In this document: positions 20,418 to 28,829 of the stretch, piece by piece
How the letters are laid out: each line of letters begins with the position of its first letter
How positions within the stretch are numbered: position 1 is the stretch's first letter
Assembly: GCA_012728565.1 (NCBI GenBank)
Contig: JAAYEV010000228.1
Location: forward strand, 1-51,161
Length of the DNA: 51,161 nt
Reading direction: 5' to 3'
Source of the DNA: Clostridiales bacterium
GTDB lineage: Bacteria; Bacillota; Clostridia; Ch29
Notes under the pieces: generated by a model
What the model was told of the DNA's origin: nothing
The model's database searches: none
Seen by the model: the letters and a program-made list of their open reading frames with translations, nothing else
Translations under genes and position numbers: made by a program

Positions 20418-20816
20418 TCAACCGGTATACTCCGTCATTATCCTGTTCCACAGGCTGTGCAGGACCGTTGAGGCCAGTACAGCCGCAAATACCGAGCCGG
20501 AAACCCTGATCGCAAGCCAGGCCGCCGTACCCAGCAGAGTATGGCTTACAATGCTTAAAACAAAAGCTGTAAAGGAACGGTCGGGGGGTGAACTGTAAAG
20601 GTCGTAAAGCCCCTCCACCATTCCGAACACAAAATGGGCGGGCACAACGGGTGCACCGAAAATCACCGCACCGAGAGTTTTTAATAGTTCCTCCACCGCC
20701 GGTATATAAAAGACCAGGACCCTGTTTCCCATGCTTTTTAGCAGGGCGCTGCTTATGAGAAAGCCCATAAGGGAGGCGGAAAGTCCTGCGGAAATGACCA
20801 AAAGCACCTGTCTCAT
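20418..20816 (-). CDS. short PrsW-like membrane protein
   Basis: PAVEELLKTLG, HFVFGMVEGLYD, VLHSLWN: candidate EExxK/H motifs in a 132-aa protein. Confidence 0.6.
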   Translation of the reverse strand: MRQVLLVISAGLSASLMGFLISSALLKSMGNRVLVFYIPAVEELLKTLGAVIFGAPVVPAHFVFGMVEGLYDLYSSPPDRSFTAFVLSIVSHTLLGTAAWLAIRVSGSVFAAVLASTVLHSLWNRIMTEYTG

Positions 20817-21373
20817 CGGTTGAACAAATTCATGGCCGCTTCCACGCCATCTTTTAAATAGGTTTCAACGGCCAGCACCGCCCTTTTTTTTGCCTCCTCC
20901 ATCAGTGCCTCCTGCTCCTTAGGGAATCTGTCCAGCACAAAATCAGCCAGGTCCCGGTCCTCGGGCACCGGTCCTATGCCCAGCCGCAGCCTCGGGAAGT
21001 CCTCGGTCTGAAGCTGGTAGATTATGGACTTCATTCCGTTATGGGTACCGGCGCTGCCGCTTTTTCTAATCCTTATCCTGCCCACCTCCAGGTCGGCGTC
21101 ATCGTATATTACCAAAAGGTTCCCAAAGTCAATCCGGTAATACTCCACCGCATCCAGCACGCTCATGCCGCTTAGATTCATATAGGTGGCCGGCTTTAAA
21201 AGCAGTACCTCTTGCCCCGATATTCTCCCCGTCCCAACGCTCCCCTTGAACTTTGCTCTTGATACCCTTATACCGTGTTTTTCCGCCAAAAGGTCTATTA
21301 CGTCAAAGCCTACGTTGTGCCTTGTGCTTTCATACTTTCTCCCCGGGTTCCCAAGACCCGCTATAATATACAT
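20813..21373 (-). CDS. pth: peptidyl-tRNA hydrolase
   Basis: IIAGLGNPGRKYESTRHNVGFDVID; GSAGTHNGMKSI. Confidence 0.98.
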   Translation of the reverse strand: MYIIAGLGNPGRKYESTRHNVGFDVIDLLAEKHGIRVSRAKFKGSVGTGRISGQEVLLLKPATYMNLSGMSVLDAVEYYRIDFGNLLVIYDDADLEVGRIRIRKSGSAGTHNGMKSIIYQLQTEDFPRLRLGIGPVPEDRDLADFVLDRFPKEQEALMEEAKKRAVLAVETYLKDGVEAAMNLFNR

Positions 21374-21427
21374 ATTAACCACCCCGGATGATTTCTACCA
21401 TTAATTCTACCACATTTGGCAAAATCA

Positions 21428-21451
21428 AAACCACCGTTTGCTCCACGGTGG
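21428..21451 (-). terminator. terminator after panD
   Basis: CCACCG...CGGTGG then TTTTGATTTTG on minus strand. Confidence 0.6.
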
Positions 21452-21461
21452 CCTTTATATT

Positions 21462-21812
21462 TTACCCGGCTATTTTGTTTTGCTCGTCCAGCAGGACTAT
21501 AGTCGGCCGTACGTCCGCCGCCTCTTCCCTGCTGACCGAGCAGTAGGATAGGATAATGACCACGTCGCCCTTTTGGACAAGCCTTGCCGCCGCGCCGTTT
21601 ACGCAAATGGTCCCGCTTCCCCTTTCTCCCTTTATTACATAGGTTTCAAACCGCGCGCCGTTGTTGTTGTTCACCACCTGTACCTTTTCGAAGGGAACAA
21701 TGTCTGCAGCCTCCATAAGGGCCTCGTCTATGGTAATGCTTCCAACGTAGTTCAGGTCCGCATCGGTAACCACCGCCCTGTGAAGCTTTGATTTAAGCAC
21801 AGTAATATACAA
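21462..21812 (-). CDS. panD: aspartate 1-decarboxylase
   Basis: [22 protein letters not shown] with the GS processing site. Confidence 0.97.
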   Translation of the reverse strand: MYITVLKSKLHRAVVTDADLNYVGSITIDEALMEAADIVPFEKVQVVNNNNGARFETYVIKGERGSGTICVNGAAARLVQKGDVVIILSYCSVSREEAADVRPTIVLLDEQNKIAG

Positions 21813-21815
21813 GCT

Positions 21816-22676
21816 TTACACCTCCATCTTTATGTTGTCTATAAGCCTGGTGCGGCCTATCCTTACCGCAAGGGCTATGAGTACGCCGTTCTTTATCTCC
21901 CTCAGGGGTTCCAGGGTTTCCGCATCCACCACCTCGGCATAGTCGATGTGGGCCAGCGGCTGCGAGGAAATTTTATCAACTATTCCGGACCTTATTAGCT
22001 CCGCGTTTCGCTCCCCGTCCTCAATCCGCTTCTTTGCCTCAAAAAGGGACCGGGACAGCACCAACGCCGCTTCCCTTTCCTCCGGGCTGAGGTAGGTGTT
22101 CCTGGAGCTCAGGGCAAGCCCGTCCGCTTCCCTTACAATTGGAAGCTCCTCTATTTGTATGTCAAAGTCCAGGTCCCGCACCATGGTCTTTATGACCAAT
22201 ACCTGCTGGGCGTCTTTTTGGCCGAAATAGGCCCTGTCCGGCCGTACCAGGTTGAACAGCTTGGACACCACCGTCATTACCCCCCTGAAATGCCCCGGCC
22301 TGGACGCGCCGCACAGCCGGTCGGTGAGCCGCTCCATGTCCACAAAGGTGCAGCTGCCTTTGGCATACATTTCATCGGCCTCAGGGGCAAACACTATGTC
22401 CACGCCCAGACCCCTGCAGCTTTCCATGTCCCTTTCGAGGTCCCTGGGGTAGGTATTGTAGTCCTCGCCTTCGCCAAACTGGGTAGGGTTAACGAATATG
22501 CTGACCACTACGCAGTCGTTGTCCTGCCTGGCTTTCCTTATAAGCGACAAGTGGCCCTCGTGCAGGTAGCCCATGGTGGGAACAAGACCTACGCTTTTGC
22601 CTTCACTGCGCACTGCTTTAAGAAGCTGCCTAAGTTCGTGCTTTGTTTTTACAAGTTCCAAAACAACCGCCTCCAT
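21816..22676 (-). CDS. panC: pantoate-beta-alanine ligase
   Basis: VGLVPTMGYLHEGHLSLI; FVNPTQFGEGEDY; start refined to MEAVVLELVKTKHELR. Confidence 0.96.
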   Translation of the reverse strand: MEAVVLELVKTKHELRQLLKAVRSEGKSVGLVPTMGYLHEGHLSLIRKARQDNDCVVVSIFVNPTQFGEGEDYNTYPRDLERDMESCRGLGVDIVFAPEADEMYAKGSCTFVDMERLTDRLCGASRPGHFRGVMTVVSKLFNLVRPDRAYFGQKDAQQVLVIKTMVRDLDFDIQIEELPIVREADGLALSSRNTYLSPEEREAALVLSRSLFEAKKRIEDGERNAELIRSGIVDKISSQPLAHIDYAEVVDAETLEPLREIKNGVLIALAVRIGRTRLIDNIKMEV

Positions 22677-22759
22677 TGGAAAAGTGAGATACAGGATGTG
22701 GGATGAGGTAATTTCATAATCCATCCCATTTCCCGGTAAAGTGTCCCAATATAAAACAA

Positions 22760-22812
22760 GGCGCATTCTGCCAACAAAACAGAATACGCCACAAAGGCCC
22801 GGCATATTTCTG
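22760..22812 (-). promoter_or_regulatory. candidate three-arm attenuator (anti-terminator/terminator) in the panC leader
   Basis: Minus strand: CAGAAATATGCC - GGCGTATTCTG - CAGAATGCGCC-TTGTTTT; the middle arm can pair with either neighbour. Confidence 0.45.
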
Positions 22813-22913
22813 TCTCGGTCCCTAAAAGGGCTCAGAGCAGATTTTTTAACCTGAAGTTTTATTGCCCGGTGCAGCTCCCATGGATGCTGCCCTTATATAA
22901 AGTATAATCGGTC

Positions 22914-23864
22914 TTAGTCCTGATCAAAAAGCTTGCTCACCGAAAGGCCTTCATAAATCCTTGTAATGGCCTCGGCGAAAATGGGGGCCACCGAAAGGAC
23001 GGTTACCTTGTCGAAGGCCTTTTCACTGGGTAAGGGTATTGTATTTAGGATAACCATTTCCTTTATCGCCGAGTCTCTTATCCTGCCTACCGCGGGTCCC
23101 GAGAACACCGCGTGGGTGCAGCAGGCGTATATGTCCCTTGCTCCAAGTTTATCCATGGCATTTGCCGCTTCGGTTATGGAACCGCCGGTATCAACTATAT
23201 CATCGATAAGAATGACATCCTTGCCCTGTATATCCCCTATTACGTTCATTACCTCCGCCACGTTGGCCTTGGGCCTTCTCTTGTCCACTATCGCAATGGG
23301 CAGGTTCATCATATCGGCAAAGTATCTTGCCCTGGACACGCTTCCAACGTCGGGAGACACAACCACCGCGTCTTTCATCCCTTTTTGGACAAAGTATTCG
23401 GCCAGTATGGGAGCGCCCAGCAGATGGTCCACCGGAATATTAAAATACCCCTGTATCTGCGCCGCATGCAGGTCCATGGTAAGCACCCTGTCGGCGCCCG
23501 CCGTCGAAATAAGGTCCGCCACCAGCTTGGCGGTGATGGGGTCCCTCGCCTTGGTCTTCCTGTCTTGTCTTGCGTAACCGTAATAGGGTACCACCGCTGT
23601 AATCCTGTCGGCGGAAGCCCTTTTCAAGGCATCCATAAGTATTAATAGTTCCATCAAGTTATCGTTAACCGGGGGACATACCGGCTGTATAACAAACACG
23701 TCGGCCCCCCGCACCGATTCTTCGATATTGATTGCGATTTCGCCGTCCGAGAACTTGCCCACCCCGGCTTGGCCCACCGGTATTCCTATACATTTTGCAA
23801 TCTCCTTTGCAAGCTCCGGGTTTGCATTTCCGGTAAACAGCTTTATTGTCTTTCTTGCCACCAT
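22914..23864 (-). CDS. prs: ribose-phosphate pyrophosphokinase
   Basis: VVSPDVGSVSRARYFA and DDIVDTGGSITEAA motifs. Confidence 0.98.
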   Translation of the reverse strand: MVARKTIKLFTGNANPELAKEIAKCIGIPVGQAGVGKFSDGEIAINIEESVRGADVFVIQPVCPPVNDNLMELLILMDALKRASADRITAVVPYYGYARQDRKTKARDPITAKLVADLISTAGADRVLTMDLHAAQIQGYFNIPVDHLLGAPILAEYFVQKGMKDAVVVSPDVGSVSRARYFADMMNLPIAIVDKRRPKANVAEVMNVIGDIQGKDVILIDDIVDTGGSITEAANAMDKLGARDIYACCTHAVFSGPAVGRIRDSAIKEMVILNTIPLPSEKAFDKVTVLSVAPIFAEAITRIYEGLSVSKLFDQD

Positions 23865-23893
23865 CCTTTAAGACCTCCCATATTGTTCTGTTG

Positions 23894-25264
23894 TTACTTG
23901 AGACCCTTTCTCTTGACCCAGTCCTTTACTTCCGCCTGGGTCCCGCGTTCTATTGCCAGGCTGTACTCTCCGACGTCCTTTGTTATGGTGGAACCGGCGG
24001 CAATATAAGCGCCTTTTTTTACCCGCACCGGCGCCACCAGGTTGACGTTACAGCCGATAAAGGCACCGTCTTCTACCACCGTCCTGTGCTTTTTCCTGCC
24101 GTCATAGTTTACAAATACTACACCGCAGCCTATATTGACGCCTTTACCCACGTCCCCGTCACCTATATAGCTTAAATGGGACACCTTGGAGCCCTCTTCC
24201 AGGCATGAGTTTTTAACCTCCACAAAGTTGCCCACCCGGTTGCCGCCCTTTATGCTGCTGCCCGGCCTGATATGGGCATAGGGTCCTATCTTGCACAGGC
24301 TGCCGATATCGCTGTCCCGGACCACCGAAAACTCAATCTCGTTTCCACTGCCTATGGTACAGTTCTGTATCCTTACTCCCGGTCCAATTATGTTGCCCTG
24401 ACCTATTGTCGTATTCCCTTCAATGTGCGTACCCGGCAGTATCCTGGTATCGATGCCTATGGCAACCGTGCTGTCAATATAGGTGGAATCCGGGTCGTCG
24501 ATAATAACGCCTTCCTCCATAAGCCTTATGAGGTTCCTCTTGTTCATTATTTTCTGAACCATCGAGAGCTGGTGTTTTGTATTTACACCCATAATTTCCT
24601 GTTCGTCATCCAAGACACAGCCCCCTATAATTATACCCCTATCGCTTAAAAATTCAACAATATCCGTCAAATAGTATTCGCCCTGGGCGTTGTCGTTTTT
24701 GATGCTGCCTATGCCCTGGACCAGTCTTTCCCTGTCGAAGCAGTAAATACCGGAATTTATCTCCCGGATTTTTCTCTGGTCGGAATCCGCGTCCCTGTGT
24801 TCCACTATACCGGTTATACTGCCCCCTTCCCCCCTTATTATCCTGCCGTAACCTTCGGGGTTGTCCATTTGCACCGTGAGAACGGTCATGCCAAAACCCC
24901 CGCCAACGTGGTAGTCAACCAGCCTTTTAAGGGTTTCTCCCCTAACAAGGGGCGTATCGCCATACAATACCAGGACCCTCTTTGCATCCTTCGAAACATG
25001 GGGAAGGGCCTGCATCACCGCATGGCCGGTACCCAGTTGGGGTTCCTGGCATACAGTAATCACATCCTTATCCAGCGCGTCCTTCACCACGTCGGATTTA
25101 TATCCAACCACCACTATTACCTGGGATGGCTCCAAAGCTTTTACGCTTTCCACCACGTGGTTTATCATTTCTCTGCCGCATACCCTGTGAACCACCTTAG
25201 GAAGGTCGGATTTCATTCTCACTCCCTTACCTGCTGCAAGTATTATAACCGACAAGTCCTTCAT
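23894..25264 (-). CDS. glmU: bifunctional UDP-GlcNAc pyrophosphorylase / GlcN-1-P acetyltransferase
   Basis: LAAGKGVRMKSDLPKVVH; left-handed beta-helix C-terminus. Confidence 0.98.
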   Translation of the reverse strand: MKDLSVIILAAGKGVRMKSDLPKVVHRVCGREMINHVVESVKALEPSQVIVVVGYKSDVVKDALDKDVITVCQEPQLGTGHAVMQALPHVSKDAKRVLVLYGDTPLVRGETLKRLVDYHVGGGFGMTVLTVQMDNPEGYGRIIRGEGGSITGIVEHRDADSDQRKIREINSGIYCFDRERLVQGIGSIKNDNAQGEYYLTDIVEFLSDRGIIIGGCVLDDEQEIMGVNTKHQLSMVQKIMNKRNLIRLMEEGVIIDDPDSTYIDSTVAIGIDTRILPGTHIEGNTTIGQGNIIGPGVRIQNCTIGSGNEIEFSVVRDSDIGSLCKIGPYAHIRPGSSIKGGNRVGNFVEVKNSCLEEGSKVSHLSYIGDGDVGKGVNIGCGVVFVNYDGRKKHRTVVEDGAFIGCNVNLVAPVRVKKGAYIAAGSTITKDVGEYSLAIERGTQAEVKDWVKRKGLK

Positions 25265-25494
25265 CAAGTACACCACCCGTAATTAGAAATATGACCCTGG
25301 GGCACAATGCCCTGGTAACATTTCTACAAAAAGTTAAGATTCCCTTTTGCGAAATTTTCCGGTCTAAGAATATATTATGAAATTGTTGTTCCGCCTATAC
25401 CGCGAAAACAATCGCTCTGACAAGAAAGCGTTCGACCGGGACAAATTGTATGCAAAATCGATTGAAACATGCCTTTTTCAGCATTAAATATCGA

Positions 25495-25553
25495 TTGGTT
25501 TATTATAGCAATTAAACTATAATAATCTTAGAAACAGCGGTCGGACCGCTGTT
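25495..25553 (+). promoter_or_regulatory. predicted promoter (TTGGTT-17-TATAAT) followed by a 21-nt palindrome AACAGCGGTCGGACCGCTGTT
   Basis: -35 at 25495-25500, -10 at 25518-25523, palindrome 25533-25553. Confidence 0.55.
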
Positions 25554-25578
25554 CAACGCTGGAAAGGCAGATGATTTA

Positions 25579-26553
25579 ATGAAAATAGGGATACCTAGAA
25601 CCCTTACCTACTACGCCTACAAACCCCTTTGGGAAACCTTTTTTCAAGACCTGGGCTGCGAGATTGTGGTGTCCGAAAAAACGTCCAAGGGCATCCTGGA
25701 CAAAGGGGTGGAGTTTGCCGTTAACGATGCCTGTATACCCATTAAACTGTTCCACGGGCATGTGCACAACATAGGCAATCGGGCGGATTTCATATTCGTA
25801 CCCCGCTTAATTAACCTTACCGGGGAAAAGACTGTAACATACTGTCCCAAGTTCCTTGGCCTGACGGACATGGTCCGGGCCTCCATGCCCGACCTTCCAC
25901 CCCTTCTGGACTTCAGGATAGACCTAAGGGAGAAATGGAAAGCCCGGCGCAGGGAATATGAAAGGCTGGGCTGCCTGCTGGGTATGTCCCCCGGCCGGAT
26001 AGGACACGCCTTCCGCAGCGCCAAGAGGGCCCTGCGCTCTTACAGAAGGCGCCTGTCGCACGGGAATGACCCTGAAAGAGCCGTCGCCGAGCTTAGGGAA
26101 CATACCGGTATTCCGTCCCTTCCGTCCCGGCCGATAACACTGGCGGTGGTGGGCTACCCGTACCTTTTGTATGACGACTTTGTCAACGCAGGGCTTATGA
26201 CCAAGCTGTATAACATGGGTATTAGGATACTGACCCCGGAGATGGTCCCGGAAAGGCAGCTGCTAATAAAAGCCAAGGGCCTGCCAAAGGACCTTTTCTG
26301 GACCTTCAGTAACCAAGTGGTAAGAAGCGCCATATATTACATAGACGACAGCAGAGTGGACGGGATAATACACGTCACCGCCTTTGGATGTGGCCCCGAT
26401 TCCATGGTGGGAAAACTGATAGAACTGGAGGCCAAGCAAAGGGGCGTGCCCTATGTATTGATATCACTGGATGAGCACACCGGTGAGGCAGGGATTCTTA
26501 CAAGGCTGGAAGCCTTTGTGGACATGCTCAGGTACAGGAGGGGCGAATTATGA
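25579..26553 (+). CDS. DUF2229 / CoA-dehydratase-activase-related (HgdB-like) protein, paralog 1
   Basis: NDACIPIK, VTAFGCGPDS, LDEHTGEAGILTRLEAFVDML. Confidence 0.8.
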   Translation: MKIGIPRTLTYYAYKPLWETFFQDLGCEIVVSEKTSKGILDKGVEFAVNDACIPIKLFHGHVHNIGNRADFIFVPRLINLTGEKTVTYCPKFLGLTDMVRASMPDLPPLLDFRIDLREKWKARRREYERLGCLLGMSPGRIGHAFRSAKRALRSYRRRLSHGNDPERAVAELREHTGIPSLPSRPITLAVVGYPYLLYDDFVNAGLMTKLYNMGIRILTPEMVPERQLLIKAKGLPKDLFWTFSNQVVRSAIYYIDDSRVDGIIHVTAFGCGPDSMVGKLIELEAKQRGVPYVLISLDEHTGEAGILTRLEAFVDMLRYRRGEL

Positions 26554-27632
26554 GAGTTACTTTTCCCCATATGGGCTCCTCGCCCATTGCGTTCAAAATG
26601 CTTATCGAAAAACTGGGCCATGAGCCGGTAATGCCGTTAAGGCCAAGCGAGAATACCCTTTCCCTCGGCTCCCATTACGCCCCGGAGTTCGCCTGCATAC
26701 CCTTCAAGATACTGCTGGGCACCTACCTGGAGGCCCTGGAGCGGGGCGCGGAAATGATAATAACCTCCGGCGGCATGGGCCCGTGCAGGGCAGGGTATTA
26801 TGGCGTGCTCCATGAAAAAATTCTCAGGGACCTAGGTTTTGACGTGGAATTTGTAGTGCTGGAGCCGCCGCAGAAAAAAACCATGGACTTTTTAAGAAAG
26901 TTAAGAAGGATAACCCGCGGCAAGTCACTGTCGGTTGTGTGGGATGCGCTGTCCACCTGCTGGCAAAAGCTGAGGGTACTGGATTATATTGACGAGTTGT
27001 CCTACGAGATAAGGCCCCGGGAGCTTGAAAAAAACGAGACCACAAGGGTCCTGGAAGAATGTTACCAGATAATTGACAGCGCATGGACAAGGGAGGAAAT
27101 ACGGGAAAGCCGGGTGGAATGTGAAAAACGGCTTAGGGCCATACGGACTGATAAAACCAAGAATCCCTTAAAGGTGGGTATAATAGGCGAAATATACGTG
27201 GTGCTGGAGCCCGCCGCCAACTTCGATATACAGCGCATGCTGGGGGATATGGGGGTGCTGGCCCGCCGTTCCATCTACCTGGCCGACTGGACCAAAAACA
27301 ACACCTTCTTCAAGGGAGAAGACCACATCAAAAAAGCGGCCAAACCCTACCTGGCGGAACTGGTGGGAGGGCATGGAACCCTAAGCGTAGGAAATACGGT
27401 ATTGTATTCAAGGGAGGGTTATGACGGCGTAATACAGCTTGCGCCCTTTGCCTGCATACCGGAAATTGTTTCAAAGAGCATCCTCGGCAAGGTGGCCAGG
27501 GACTTGGACATACCGGTACTGACACTGTTTATTGACGAACAAACCGGCAAGGCGGGTATAAAGACTAGGCTGGAGGCCTTTGTCGACCTTATGCACAGCA
27601 GGAGAAAGATAAGACGGGAGGCGCTTGTATGA
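26550..27632 (+). CDS. DUF2229-related CoA protein activase-like, paralog 2
   Basis: FACIPFK, GGMGPCRAGYYG, APFACIPE, IDEQTGKAGIKTRLEAFVDL; ATGA overlap with upstream gene. Confidence 0.8.
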   Translation: MRVTFPHMGSSPIAFKMLIEKLGHEPVMPLRPSENTLSLGSHYAPEFACIPFKILLGTYLEALERGAEMIITSGGMGPCRAGYYGVLHEKILRDLGFDVEFVVLEPPQKKTMDFLRKLRRITRGKSLSVVWDALSTCWQKLRVLDYIDELSYEIRPRELEKNETTRVLEECYQIIDSAWTREEIRESRVECEKRLRAIRTDKTKNPLKVGIIGEIYVVLEPAANFDIQRMLGDMGVLARRSIYLADWTKNNTFFKGEDHIKKAAKPYLAELVGGHGTLSVGNTVLYSREGYDGVIQLAPFACIPEIVSKSILGKVARDLDIPVLTLFIDEQTGKAGIKTRLEAFVDLMHSRRKIRREALV

Positions 27633-28582
27633 ATGGTTACCTGGGGGTTGACGTGGGTTCGGTGAGCACAAAACTGGTGGTGGTGGACGACTGCTTGAAC
27701 ATACTTGCAAGCATCTATACCAGTACCGCCGGCAAACCGATTGAGACGGTGCAGGAATGTTTGAAAAGGATAAAAGGGGACCTGACCGACGAGGTGGAAA
27801 TCTGCGGGGTGGGAGTAACGGGAAGCGGCCGGGAAGTGGCATCGGTGGTGGTTGGAGCGGACGTGGTCAAGAACGAAATAACCGCCCATGCAATAGCCGC
27901 TTCCAACATAATACCCGAAGTAAACACCATAATCGAAATAGGGGGACAGGATTCCAAGATAATAATACTGCGGGACGGAATAGTGGTGGACTTTGCCATG
28001 AACACCGTTTGTGCCGCCGGCACCGGTTCTTTTTTGGACCACCAGGCCGCAAGGCTGGGTATACCCATAGAGGACTTCGGAGCGCTGGCCCTTAAATGCG
28101 AAGGCCCGGTTAGAATAGCGGGCCGATGTTCGGTGTTTGCAGAGTCGGATATGATACACAAACAGCAGCTGGGCCACCCTATCGAGAGCATAATAGCCGG
28201 CCTGTGCGAAGCGCTGGTAAGGAATTACCTCAACAACGTGGGCAAGGGCAAGGATATTAAGCCGCCGGTTGTATTCCAGGGCGGTGTGGCGGCAAACATA
28301 GGGATAAGGGCCGCCTTTGAACAGGCCCTGGGCTTTGAAGTGACCGTACCGGAGAACTTCATGGTGATGGGGGCTATTGGGTCCGCCCTGCTTGCCAGGG
28401 ACCATGCCCGCAAGCACGATAAAACCCGTTTCAAGGGCTTTGATGCCAGCAAATTTAATTACCGGGCAAGGAGCTTTGAATGCAAAAGCTGTTCAAACCT
28501 GTGCGAAGTGATTCAAATATTCCAGGACGGGGAACTTGTGGCCCGCTGGGGCGGAAGATGCGGACGGTGGGACACGCTGTAA
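27629..28582 (+). CDS. acyl-CoA dehydratase activase (ASKHA ATPase, HgdC/BadF-BcrAD family)
   Basis: GVDVGSVSTKLVVVDD, IGGQDSKIIIL, NTVCAAGTGSFLDHQA, CSVFAESD; ATGA overlap with upstream gene. Confidence 0.9.
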   Translation: MNGYLGVDVGSVSTKLVVVDDCLNILASIYTSTAGKPIETVQECLKRIKGDLTDEVEICGVGVTGSGREVASVVVGADVVKNEITAHAIAASNIIPEVNTIIEIGGQDSKIIILRDGIVVDFAMNTVCAAGTGSFLDHQAARLGIPIEDFGALALKCEGPVRIAGRCSVFAESDMIHKQQLGHPIESIIAGLCEALVRNYLNNVGKGKDIKPPVVFQGGVAANIGIRAAFEQALGFEVTVPENFMVMGAIGSALLARDHARKHDKTRFKGFDASKFNYRARSFECKSCSNLCEVIQIFQDGELVARWGGRCGRWDTL

Positions 28583-28608
28583 TCATGGGGACGGTTCTTT
28601 TGATTACA
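28578..28608. repeat. REP-like element TGTAATCA-tggggacggttcttt-TGATTACA
   Basis: 8-bp perfect terminal inverted repeats around GGGGACGGTTCTTT; contributes the TAA stop of the preceding CDS. Confidence 0.55.
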
Positions 28609-28829
28609 GGCCGCGGGTAGCGGGTACCAAGGACCGGCGGCCGGCGATCAAAAACGCCGGCAAGGTATATTTTCCCCGGAGCCGGATACAATCCTAGAGG
28701 AATGGTGACATACCATATTGGTAGTAAGAGGTGAGAAGTTGGAGGTGAGATTAAAACAATACGCCCGAGCATTACAAAAATCGCACTTCCCTCATCACAC
28801 TTCTCTCTTCTCAAATAAAGGAGCCTTAT

